The position numbers and the translations under genes are program-made. Source: Kitasatospora aureofaciens (lineage in GTDB: Bacteria > Actinomycetota > Actinomycetes > Streptomycetales > Streptomycetaceae). From it: a DNA stretch of 64,000 bases. This document shows positions 57,501-64,000 of the stretch, piece after piece. Where the stretch lies: the NCBI RefSeq assembly GCF_019192735.1, contig NZ_JAHTKP010000022.1:61568-125567 (forward strand), in the 5' to 3' direction. The notes below the pieces were generated by a model, which was not told the DNA's origin, did not search any database, and saw only the letters and a list, made by a program, of their open reading frames with translations. The stretch's first letter is position 1. Each line of letters opens with the position of its first letter.

Positions 57501-58454
57501 GTGAGCGAGAAGACTCCTTCGGGCGACCCGACGGCACCCGACGCCTTTCTCACCCCGGTCGAGCACGTCTTCGTGCGCAGCCACCTCGGCGCGCCCCCGG
57601 AACTCGACGCCTCGGCCTGGACATTGACGGTCGAGGGCCTGGTGGACCGTCCCCTGCGGCTGGACCTGCCGGCGCTGCGCGCCCTGACGCAGACCCGCCT
57701 CACCGCCGTCCACGAGTGCTTCGGCAACCCCTTCCGCCCCGACGTGCCGACCCGCGCCGTCGCCAACCTGGACTGGTCCGGCGTCACGCTGTCCACCGTC
57801 CTGGACCTGGCGGGCCCGCGCCCGGACGCCCGGCATGTCTGGTTCGAGGGCGCGGACACCGGCACGTTCGCGGGCGAGAGCGAGGTGACCTACCTCAAGG
57901 ACCTCCCCTTGGCGCAGGCCCGCGCCGAGGTCCTCCTCGCCCACACCATGAACGGCGAACCGCTGCTCCCCCGGCACGGCTTTCCGGTGCGCGCGGTGGC
58001 GCCCCGGATGTTCGGCACCAACTCGGTCAAGTGGCTGACCCGCATCGTGCTGGCCGCCGACCGACCCGACCACATGTTCACCACCCGCTTCTACACCCGC
58101 ACCCTGCCGGGCGAGAGCGAGCCCGGCCCGGTGCGCGAGATCGACGTGAACAGCAAGCTGCTCACCCCGGGCGACGGCCGGCGGGTGCGGGCCGGAGCGT
58201 GCGAACTGGCGGGCCGTGCCTGGAGCTTCACGGAGGTGGTCGCCGTGGAGATCGCCGTGGACGACGGCCCCTGGCAGCCGGCCGTCCTGGAACCGCGCGG
58301 CCCGCACCCCACGTGGCAGCGCTTCGCCCTCCCGTACGACCTCGCCCCCGGCCCGCACCGCATCCGCAGCCGCGCAACCGACACCGTCGGCCGGGTCCAG
58401 CCGCCGACCGGTGCCAGGAACGCGGTCCACGAGATCGAGGTGGTGGCCTCCTAG
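57501..58454 (+). CDS. sulfite-oxidase-family molybdopterin oxidoreductase
   Basis: A 317-residue molybdoenzyme of the sulfite oxidase family. Cys73 in AVHECFGNPFRP lies at the Mo-binding Cys, where most members have CAGNxR. VRAVAPRMFGTNSVKWLTRI matches the pterin-binding segment (usually GxxSVKWL) and the C-terminal dimerisation domain includes SFTEVVAVEIAVDDG and WQRFALPYDLAPG. No Tat signal or heme domain is seen, so it is a cytoplasmic single-domain form. GTG at 57501 lacks a strong ribosome site. Its TAG stop lies inside the CTAG at the edge of the adjoining IS remnant. Confidence 0.85.
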   Translation: MSEKTPSGDPTAPDAFLTPVEHVFVRSHLGAPPELDASAWTLTVEGLVDRPLRLDLPALRALTQTRLTAVHECFGNPFRPDVPTRAVANLDWSGVTLSTVLDLAGPRPDARHVWFEGADTGTFAGESEVTYLKDLPLAQARAEVLLAHTMNGEPLLPRHGFPVRAVAPRMFGTNSVKWLTRIVLAADRPDHMFTTRFYTRTLPGESEPGPVREIDVNSKLLTPGDGRRVRAGACELAGRAWSFTEVVAVEIAVDDGPWQPAVLEPRGPHPTWQRFALPYDLAPGPHRIRSRATDTVGRVQPPTGARNAVHEIEVVAS

Positions 58455-58560
58455 TACTCCAGTGTGACTTCGTGATCTATCCGGTTGCGAGTCGGTGTCG
58501 GTAGTGGCTGCGGCGGGCTGTGGCCTGGTGGTGTCTGCGCCAGTTTGACCAGGTCAGCAG
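58451..58560 (-). mobile_element. right-end remnant of an IS701-like element
   Basis: The minus strand encodes LLTWSNWRRHHQATARRSHY before a TAG at 58477-58479, the Arg/His-rich tail of streptomycete IS701-family transposases. The end CTAGTACTCCAGTGTGACTT (58451 on) matches an element end near 63813 at 18 of 22 positions. Nothing else of the transposase remains; its body is replaced by an ISL3 fragment. Confidence 0.6.
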
Positions 58561-58803
58561 TCTGTCCTGGAAGGCGAACACCTCACCAACTGGATCACCG
58601 AGGCCACGGCCTCTGGCCTGTCCGGGATCAGCAGCTTCGCCGCAGGCCTGAACAGCGACTACGACGCGGTCGAGGCCGGGCTCACCAGCCACTGGAACTC
58701 CGGCCCCGTCGAGGGAGCCGTAAACCGGATCAAGATGCTGAAACGACAAATGTTCGGACGGGCGGGCTTCCCGCTCCTACGCAAGCGAGTACTTCTCGCC
58801 TGA
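58561..58803 (+). mobile_element. 3' remnant of an ISL3-family transposase gene
   Basis: The plus-strand frame ends at TGA 58801-58803 and encodes SGLSGISSFAAGLNSDYDAV, then SHWNSGPVEGAVNRIKMLKR, MFGRAGFPLLRKRVLLA. WNSGPVEGxxNRIKxLKRxMFGRA is the C-terminal DDE motif of ISL3 transposases (Glu in VEG is the third acidic residue). About 80 of roughly 400-500 residues are left, starting abruptly at the junction with the IS701-like end. Confidence 0.85.
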
Positions 58804-58844
58804 CGCTGTGTGACCAGCGCGGTCCAGTCTCTGCAACCGCGCGG

Positions 58845-60062
58845 TCAGAACCAGTGCAGGCAGTGCGGGGTGCGTTCGGCGCGGAAGAGGATGTCGGCGC
58901 GAGCCGCCACGTCGGGGTGGTGGGCGTGAATGTGGCCGGCGCGGACGAGGGTGCTCGGGGTGGTGCCTCCGAGGTAGATTGCGCCCAGGTCGCGGACGTC
59001 CAGGGAGAGGTCGGGCTCGCGGTCCGTGGGGACGCAGTCGGCCTTGCCGTCCTGGACAGTGAGCAGATAACGGCCGTGCTCGGCGAGGAAGGGGTCAGTG
59101 ACGTCGAGGACGAGCTCGCCATCGCTGAACCAGCCACGGGCGGTCAGGGCGCGCGGAATGTCGAGGAGCCGGACCCAGAGCCAGTCGGTCTCGCTGCTCT
59201 TCTGGCCGGCGTTGAAGTCCGTCAGCTGCCAGCGCAGCGGGTGGTCCGGCGGGACGTGCTTGAAGACGACCTCGGTGACCAGGTCGTGGCCGAGGGCGAA
59301 CCGGGCCAGAGCGGTGGCGGCGGTGTCGTTTGTTGCGATCGTCTCGTCGATGGTCAGGGTGCCCGCGTCGTCCAGGTAGTAGGTCGCGTAGCCGTCCGGG
59401 ACGTCGCCGGCGTCACGGTGGACAGCCACGTAGCGCGGCGCCGGGGCGACCGGGGGCATGCCGGCACCCAGGGCCCACCAGCGGTGCGGGCGGGAGATCG
59501 CGCCGGGCTGGGCGCGGCGGTAGCGGTCGTAGAGCTGCTCCAGGAGCTCGCCGCAGTCGGCGCGGTTCAGTACCTCGACCGAGCCGCTCTCCGGGGTGTG
59601 GGCTTCCGCCCGGGGGGTGCTGAGGGCGGCGCGGTGGCGCGGAACGGTCAGCCGGCCAGTGTACGTGGCCGGGCCGTAGCCGAACCTGCCGTAGATCTGG
59701 GACTCGGAGGCCAGCAGTACAGAGAGGAACTCCCCGCGGCTACGGAACGCGGCTAGCTGATGCCGCATCATGGCAGTGAGTACACCCTGGCGTCGGTGCG
59801 TGGGCAGGACGCCGACCGCGGTGACCCCAGGGGCCGGCACGATGGTCCCGCCGGGGAGGGTGAGCTCGAAGGAGTAGGCAGTGGCGGTGCCGACAGGCCG
59901 ACCGTCCTCGGTCCGGGCGAGCATGCAGCGGTCCGTTTCGTACGCCGCCCAGAACACTCCGCTGCCGTCTTCGTTCGGGGTGTCCGGGAAACGGGCGAAT
60001 GCGACGTGGGCGGTGGCGACGAAGAGGTCGCGCTCCTGGTCGGTTATGGTGCGGATTTCCAT
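58845..60062 (-). CDS. Eis-family GNAT N-acetyltransferase
   Basis: A 405-residue protein with the tripartite Eis layout (two GNAT regions and a sterol-carrier-like domain). EIRTITDQERDLFVATAHVA starts the first GNAT domain, VGVLPTHRRQGVLTAMMRHQ is the acetyl-CoA loop, and SQIYGRFGYGPATYTGRLTV is characteristic of Eis. It ends HCLHWF: Eis enzymes use the C-terminal Phe carboxylate as a catalytic base, and that residue is kept. Eis proteins acetylate aminoglycosides at several amines or other amines; the target here is unknown. ATG at 60062 has GGAGG eleven bases upstream. Transposon remnants lie on both sides. Confidence 0.9.
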   Translation of the reverse strand: MEIRTITDQERDLFVATAHVAFARFPDTPNEDGSGVFWAAYETDRCMLARTEDGRPVGTATAYSFELTLPGGTIVPAPGVTAVGVLPTHRRQGVLTAMMRHQLAAFRSRGEFLSVLLASESQIYGRFGYGPATYTGRLTVPRHRAALSTPRAEAHTPESGSVEVLNRADCGELLEQLYDRYRRAQPGAISRPHRWWALGAGMPPVAPAPRYVAVHRDAGDVPDGYATYYLDDAGTLTIDETIATNDTAATALARFALGHDLVTEVVFKHVPPDHPLRWQLTDFNAGQKSSETDWLWVRLLDIPRALTARGWFSDGELVLDVTDPFLAEHGRYLLTVQDGKADCVPTDREPDLSLDVRDLGAIYLGGTTPSTLVRAGHIHAHHPDVAARADILFRAERTPHCLHWF

Positions 60063-60265
60063 TTGTGCGGTGGCCTCCCCCGGTGAAGGGCACCACGACG
60101 CGTGGTGCCCCGCCACATTGGAGTCATGATCCGTGGCGGGTGCAACCGGATTTCGGTCGGGGCGGTCGGGTGACGGCTCAGCGCGCGCGGGTGATCAGGG
60201 TGGCGTCGACCGGGCTCGTTCCGGCTCCTCCGGCCACTGGACCCCATCCCGTTCGGACACTCCCA

Positions 60266-60310
60266 GCTTCCCGCTCCTATGCAAGCGGCGGCCTTCTGGC
60301 GCAACGCTGC
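60266..60310 (+). mobile_element. second, more decayed ISL3 end
   Basis: GCTTCCCGCTCCTATGCAAG and the bases to GCAACGCTGC (60310) resemble the end of the ISL3 fragment at 58766-58810, which starts GCTTCCCGCTCCTACGCAAG. One indel and several changes separate them. In translation it reads FPLLCKRR where ISL3 has FPLLRKR. The frame then fails. Confidence 0.55.
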
Positions 60311-60432
60311 GTGGCCGCGTCACACAACCTGGGCCAGACCCCACAATTCTCCGTCTCTCGCGCGACGGTGTACCGGATCCTGGAGCGCGTGGGAAGTTGG
60401 GAGCCCTCACAGGTCTGGCCACGGCACATTTA

Positions 60433-60447
60433 TTTGACCAACCGTTC
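60433..60447 (+). promoter_or_regulatory. candidate operator upstream of the TetR gene
   Basis: TTTGACCAACCGTTC lies 12-26 bases before the tetR ATG. It matches the site upstream of the MFS gene (minus strand TTTGACCGATCGGTTC, 61102-61120) except for the centre, so both are probably bound by the same repressor. Confidence 0.5.
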
Positions 60448-60458
60448 TAGATAAGCCT

Positions 60459-61055
60459 ATGATGTTCGACGTGGCCAGGACCAAGGAATTCGATCCTGAC
60501 GCCGCACTGCAGGCGGCCCTTGAGCTGTTCTGGCGGCGCGGCTACGAAGCGACGTCGATGTCGGACCTCGTCGAGCACCTCGGCATCGGCCGCGCCAGCA
60601 TCTACGCGACCTTTGGTAGCAAGCACGAGCTGTATCTCAAGGCCATGGACCGGTATGCCGAGATGCGCGACCCGGCTCTCCTTGTCGAGCTGTCCCAGCC
60701 GGGCCCCGCACTGCCTGCGGTGCGGGCGGTGGTGCGCCGCTTCGCCGCAGAGGCCGCCTCCCCGGAAGACCGGCTGAACGGCTGTTTCGTCACCAATACC
60801 GCAGCTGAGCTGGCCCCTCACGACCCTGCGGCGGCCCGCCGGGTCGAGATCAGCTGGGAGCACGTCGAGACCCCGCTGCACTCTGCGCTCGTACGGGCCC
60901 AGGCTCAGGGCGAGCTGCCCGAGGACCACGATCCGCGTGCGCTGGCCCGCATGCTGCTCGTCCTGCTGCAGGGGGTACGGATCGTCGGCAAGGCGTCGAA
61001 CGATCCCACTCGGGTACGGGACGCAGCTGAACAGGCCCTGGCCCTGCTGGACTGA
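60459..61055 (+). CDS. TetR-family regulator (AcrR/YcnC-like)
   Basis: A 198-residue repressor. LELFWRRGYEATSMSDLVEH and IGRASIYATFGSKHELYLKA form the HTH of the large subgroup with FW-rich start seen in RutR/NemR-like regulators. The C-terminal domain contains NGCFVTNTAAELAPHDPAAA, which often responds to electrophiles or dyes. ATG at 60459 (or the next ATG) has no clear ribosome site. Two matching operators, before itself and before the MFS gene, suggest it controls the tetR-MFS-SDR group. Confidence 0.88.
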   Translation: MMFDVARTKEFDPDAALQAALELFWRRGYEATSMSDLVEHLGIGRASIYATFGSKHELYLKAMDRYAEMRDPALLVELSQPGPALPAVRAVVRRFAAEAASPEDRLNGCFVTNTAAELAPHDPAAARRVEISWEHVETPLHSALVRAQAQGELPEDHDPRALARMLLVLLQGVRIVGKASNDPTRVRDAAEQALALLD

Positions 61056-61101
61056 CTCACACCCACCGAAACCACCGGGCTCCCTTCCGCACGCCCAAAT
61101 A

Positions 61102-61120
61102 ATGAACCGATCGGTCAAAT
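61102..61120 (+). promoter_or_regulatory. palindromic operator upstream of the MFS gene
   Basis: ATGAACCGATCGGTCAAAT contains the perfect 10-bp palindrome ACCGATCGGT, 15-33 bases before the MFS start and just before its AGGAGGA. It matches the site before the TetR gene, so TetR autorepression plus exporter repression is likely. Confidence 0.65.
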
Positions 61121-61134
61121 ATCAGGAGGACGGC

Positions 61135-62481
61135 ATGACTGCCACGGGCGCTACCCGCGTCGCCCCTATGCAGCAGCGATACGCCTTCGTCCTCCTCGGT
61201 GGCGTCCAGACCACGTTGATCTTCACGCTCGCTGCGCTCGCCATACCGCTGCCCCTGATCGGGCGCGAATTCGACCTGGAGCGCGCCGACTTGATCCTGC
61301 TCAGCGCTGCCTACGGACTGGCCTTCGCCGGGCTGCTGCTCTTTGGCGGACGCCTCGCGGACCGCTACGGCGGGCGGCTTGCCCTCACCGCAGGCCTGGT
61401 CCTCTTCGCCACCTCCTCGGCTGGCGCCCCGCTCGCTCCCGGCATTGGGACACTGCTCGCAGCGCGCTTCGCGCAGGGCGCGGGGGCGGCTCTGATCGCG
61501 CCCGCCGCCATGGCCGTACTGCGTGCCGTCTTCCCCTCCCCACCCGCGTACGGCAGGGCGATGGCCACCTGGGGCGGGCTCTCGGTACTCGGCGCGACCG
61601 CGGGCAATCTGCTCTCCGGCGTCATCTCAGCGCTGCTGTCTTGGCGTTGGACCTTCGCCGTGCCGCTCGTGGTGGCCCTCGCAGCTCTCGCCCTCACGTT
61701 CCGGCTGCTGCCGGACACCACGCCGAGCCGGGGCAGGACTCTCGACCTGCCGGGTGCTCTGCTCGCTACCGCCGGGATCACCCTCGCCAGTTACGGGCTC
61801 ATCGTCACCGATACCCGCCCCTGGTCGTCGGGCGGCGTGCTCGTGCCGCTGCTCTGCGGGGCCGCGCTGCTGGTCGCGTTCTGGTACGCCGAGCGCCGCA
61901 CCCGCGACCCACTGCTGCCGCCCAGCTTCCTGCTCGGCCGACAGCGGGTCCTCGCTCTCGCGGCGATCGCACTGAGCGCTTGCGGAACCGCGATGACTTT
62001 CGTGGTCCTCTCGCTCCGGCTCCAACAGGCGCGCGACTGGACACAGCTGCAGACCTCGGCGGCGTTCGTACCGTTCGCTGTTGCGCTGATCGCCTCGGGC
62101 CGGGCGGCAGGACCGCTCATCGGCCAGTACGGGGCCCGAACCGTCACAGCGGCCGGGCTCGGCACCGGTGCGGCCGGGCTCGCCCTCCTCGCGCTCACCG
62201 GGATCGACGCGCACATCTCATACGGGTATGGACTGCTGCCGGGCCTCATGCTGCTGCCGGCCGGCACGGCGGCCTCCTTCGCGGGAGCCGCCGTGCTCGC
62301 CACCGAAGGTGTGTCGCAGCAGCAGGCCGGGCTCGCGGGCGGCGTGCTGAACACCGCGATGGAATTCGGCCCGACCGTCCTGTTCGCGATCCTGCTCACG
62401 CTCGGCAGCGATGCCTCGTCGCTGGCCGCAACAGGGGCCGCTCTCGCTGTCGTGGCCCTCCTGAACCACCGCACGAAGTAA
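61135..62481 (+). CDS. MFS drug exporter (DHA2-like)
   Basis: A 448-residue membrane protein with 12-14 hydrophobic segments. FGGRLADRYGGRLALTAGLV is MFS motif A, ALAIPLPLIGREFDLERADL lies in TM1 region, and RFAQGAGAALIAPAAMAVLR is motif B-like. ATG at 61135 has AGGAGGA three to nine bases upstream. It follows the TetR gene by 79 bp with an operator between, and an SDR gene follows 25 bp downstream, so the three form one regulated unit. The substrate is unknown; TetR type suggests toxic electrophiles. Confidence 0.92.
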   Translation: MTATGATRVAPMQQRYAFVLLGGVQTTLIFTLAALAIPLPLIGREFDLERADLILLSAAYGLAFAGLLLFGGRLADRYGGRLALTAGLVLFATSSAGAPLAPGIGTLLAARFAQGAGAALIAPAAMAVLRAVFPSPPAYGRAMATWGGLSVLGATAGNLLSGVISALLSWRWTFAVPLVVALAALALTFRLLPDTTPSRGRTLDLPGALLATAGITLASYGLIVTDTRPWSSGGVLVPLLCGAALLVAFWYAERRTRDPLLPPSFLLGRQRVLALAAIALSACGTAMTFVVLSLRLQQARDWTQLQTSAAFVPFAVALIASGRAAGPLIGQYGARTVTAAGLGTGAAGLALLALTGIDAHISYGYGLLPGLMLLPAGTAASFAGAAVLATEGVSQQQAGLAGGVLNTAMEFGPTVLFAILLTLGSDASSLAATGAALAVVALLNHRTK

Positions 62482-62506
62482 TCCATCACTTAAGGGAGCC
62501 ACCGAA

Positions 62507-63265
62507 ATGAACCGCTTCACCGGAAAGACTGTCCTCGTCACCGGCGCAGGCTCCGGCCTCGGCCGCGCAATCGCGCTCGCCTTCGCCGCCGAGGGCGCAT
62601 CCGTGGTCGCCGCGGGACGCACCGCGGCCTCCCTGGACGAGACGGTCGGTCTCATCGAGGCCACCGGCGGCACGGCCACCGCTGTCACCGCCGATGTCAC
62701 CGACTCCGGCCAGCTCCGGAACCTCGTACGCGAGAGTGTTACCCGCTTCGGCGGACTGGACATCGCGGTCAACAACGCCGGAATACTCCGCGGCACCGGA
62801 CCCGTCGGCGAGGTGAGCGAGGAGGACTGGGACGCGGTGCTGCGAACCAATGTCACCGGCGTCTGGCTGGCCATGAAGCACGAGATCGCGCACATGAAGG
62901 GAAACGGTGGCGGCGCCATCGTCAATATCTCCTCCAACCTGGGCGCACACCTGCGGATCCCGAACGTCGCCACTTACATCACCTCAAAGGCAGCGGTCTC
63001 CGCGCTGACCCGCGCTGCCGCTCTCGACCACATCCACCAGGGCATCCGCATCAACGCCGTCAGCCCCGGCGCCTCCGCGGCTCCCATGTCGCTGCGGCCC
63101 GGCGAGACCGAGGCCGACCGTGCCGAGCGAGTGAAGACTGAAAACCCGCTCGGCCGGGTCGCGGAAGCCGAAGAAGTGGCGGCCGCGGTGCTCTACCTGG
63201 CCTCGCCCGCGGCTGGCGCGGTGGTGGGCGCCGACCTGGTCATCGACAGTGGATCCTCGGCCTGA
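62507..63265 (+). CDS. short-chain dehydrogenase/reductase (classical SDR)
   Basis: A 252-residue NAD(P)-dependent oxidoreductase. The cofactor motif is TGAGSGLGRAIALAF (TGxxxGxG), NNAGI is present at 89-93, and the catalytic residues are Ser142/143 in IVNISSN, Tyr157 and Lys161 in YITSK. The C-terminal VVGADLVIDSGSSA is typical of the 3-oxoacyl-reductase/quinone-oxidoreductase-like group. ATG at 62507 follows GGGAG. It lies 25 bp after the MFS gene and is probably co-transcribed, where it could modify the same toxic compound. Confidence 0.92.
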   Translation: MNRFTGKTVLVTGAGSGLGRAIALAFAAEGASVVAAGRTAASLDETVGLIEATGGTATAVTADVTDSGQLRNLVRESVTRFGGLDIAVNNAGILRGTGPVGEVSEEDWDAVLRTNVTGVWLAMKHEIAHMKGNGGGAIVNISSNLGAHLRIPNVATYITSKAAVSALTRAAALDHIHQGIRINAVSPGASAAPMSLRPGETEADRAERVKTENPLGRVAEAEEVAAAVLYLASPAAGAVVGADLVIDSGSSA

Positions 63266-63480
63266 CGGTTCGTAGGCTTCGGCGACACTTCCCCGGCACA
63301 GAGCTTCGCCACGACGGGCCGGGGCGCGAGCCACATCCGGACCAGAGCGGCCGCACTGCGGTGCCGCTGGCGCCAACGGCGGCCCGGATCACGGGCCGGT
63401 AAGGGCGCGCGGGAGCGGAGGCGGCAACTCCGCATCCGCTGGAGTCACTTCGGTGGCAATCCCTCGCCCCCGCGCCCCGT
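63266..63480. other. gene-poor interval after the SDR gene
   Basis: No intact gene or hairpin was recognised. The frames that are open here read as GC-rich shadows; only the zinc-finger relic further right is supported. Confidence 0.35.
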
Positions 63481-63690
63481 CCGGTGTCGCCACGCCCTCG
63501 TCCGGCACCGCCCCGAGCAGAACACCGTCCCGCCGGGTGCTCCAGCCCCACCGTCCACGACGTCCCGCACTCCGGGCACATCGCACGGCGGTCTTCCCGG
63601 ATCGCGGTTACCCGGGCGCGCGAGCGCCGTACGGACGCCAGTGCGCCAACCGGCACCGAGCGTCGCAGAACACCCTCTCCGGCCGGGCGC
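63481..63690 (-). pseudogene. frameshifted double zinc-finger (FCS-like) gene
   Basis: Three minus-strand fragments in different frames fit one protein: RVFCDARCRLAHWR (about 63636-63685), MCPECGTSWTVGLEHPAG (about 63534-63600) and TVFCSGRCRTRAWRHR (about 63484-63530). Streptomycete proteins with two such FCSxxCRxRAxR fingers and CPECGTSW are known, of unknown role. At least two frame changes separate the parts, so it is decayed, unless sequencing errors are involved. Confidence 0.5.
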
Positions 63691-63812
63691 CGGACGGCAG
63701 TCGGCCCCCGTAGCCAGGGCATCGCCGCTCACCAGCTCCGCTCTCCACCCGGCCAGGGTAGAAGCTGCTTCACCCTGCCGACGACGTGTCAGGTAACCCT
63801 CGCAAGCAGGCT

Positions 63813-64000
63813 CTAATACTCCAGCAGGACTTCGACGTTTTGCCTGTTCAGAGGCTGCGCGTGGTGAGTGTAGGGTCGTGTCCCATGAGGTGGTGTAGTG
63901 GTCGTGCGCCAACAGTCATGAAGTAGGCGGGAGTTCGTCGCGACCGGGGTCGGCGGGGTAGATCCTTTCCATGCTGGCCTCGGGCAGGTAGCGGCGGGGG
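63813..64000. mobile_element. probable insertion-sequence end running off the window
   Basis: CTAATACTCCAGCAGGACTTCG (63813-63834) matches the IS701-like end at 58451-58472 in 18 of 22 bases and the same orientation. A minus-strand coding sequence enters from the right and stops at 63916, about 100 bases inside this end, as a transposase gene would. The element continues beyond base 64000. Confidence 0.5.
63916..64000 (-). CDS. 3' end of a gene cut by the window edge, possibly a transposase
   Basis: The last 27 codons read PRRYLPEASMERIYPADPGR and ELPPTS before a TGA at 63916-63918. The motif content is too small to name a family. Its place just inside an IS-like end suggests a transposase. 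Confidence 0.4.
   Translation of the reverse strand, partial: PRRYLPEASMERIYPADPGRDELPPTS

Larger units (their letters stand above)
60063..60458. other. mobile-element debris between eis-like and tetR genes
   Basis: No intact gene. Besides the second ISL3 relic at 60266-60310, a plus-strand segment near 60345-60390 encodes SVSRATVYRILERVGS, like the C-terminal HTH of serine recombinases (SRATxYRxL). The right end holds the tetR operator. Whole interval looks like worn insertion sequence remains. Confidence 0.45.

Overview
The window is a high-GC actinomycete chromosome segment, most likely from Streptomycetaceae (Streptomyces or Kitasatospora). Codon third positions are almost all G or C, GTG and TTG starts are common, and the gene content is typical of that family: gamma-butyrolactone-receptor TetRs, SpoIIE-type phosphatases, F420-dependent LLM oxidoreductases, MmpL-free efflux modules and many secreted hydrolases. 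No rRNA, tRNA, CRISPR array, prophage or complete insertion sequence was found. Most genes are accessory rather than core.

Layout. 0-4.3 kb: the 3' end of a SpoIIE-type phosphatase, a relic of a second one, a PrmC-like methyltransferase and an NAD-dependent DNA ligase with a 20-bp tandem array at its 3' end. 4.3-6.2 kb: two ArpA/ScbR-like TetR receptors flanking the relic of a SARP activator. 6.3-9.7 kb: small enzymes and regulators (SRPBCC, RidA, NlpC/P60, MarR/VOC pair) with fragments of lost LysR and NTF2-like genes. 9.8-12.1 kb: a short threonyl-tRNA synthetase preceded by an apparent Thr-codon leader peptide and attenuator hairpin, and a leucine-rich-repeat protein. 12.3-20.6 kb: secreted protease-like protein, DUF1254/DUF1214 protein, DUF6183-like protein, dihydrolipoyl dehydrogenase, beta-propeller protein and secreted M28 aminopeptidase. 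20.8-29.7 kb: antitoxin-like and zinc-ribbon miniproteins, a TetR/MFS efflux pair, a CoiA-like nuclease, a DUF4360 protein, a MATE/PadR pair and a methyltransferase.

29.8-34.1 kb holds a translationally coupled redox operon (sorbitol-dehydrogenase-like small subunit, GMC oxidoreductase, unknown protein) and an LLM oxidoreductase. 34.2-38.1 kb: an ABC-2 exporter and the archease-rtcB RNA repair pair. 38.2-44.3 kb: styrene-monooxygenase-like flavoprotein, type II thioesterase, GNAT, methyltransferase, P-loop protein and an AMP-forming ligase. 44.4-52.6 kb: a MacB/LolD-like system of two very large FtsX permeases with two ATPases, one carrying an AbrB-like tail. 52.7-58.5 kb: BBE-type FAD oxidase, TAP-type peptidase, TetR with twin operators and a sulfite-oxidase-family enzyme. 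58.5-64 kb is a mobile-element graveyard (IS701-like and ISL3 remnants, an IS end at the right edge) containing an Eis-type acetyltransferase and a TetR-MFS-SDR efflux module.

Functional logic. Regulator-transporter pairs recur (TetR/MFS twice, PadR/MATE, MarR/VOC), each with a visible inverted repeat. Tandem minisatellite-like arrays recur at gene ends (ligA, rtcB, padR) and inside genes (thrS, SLDH subunit). The clearest unusual system is the candidate ribosome-mediated attenuator upstream of the short ThrRS. All functional calls rest on reading motifs by eye; no database search was run.
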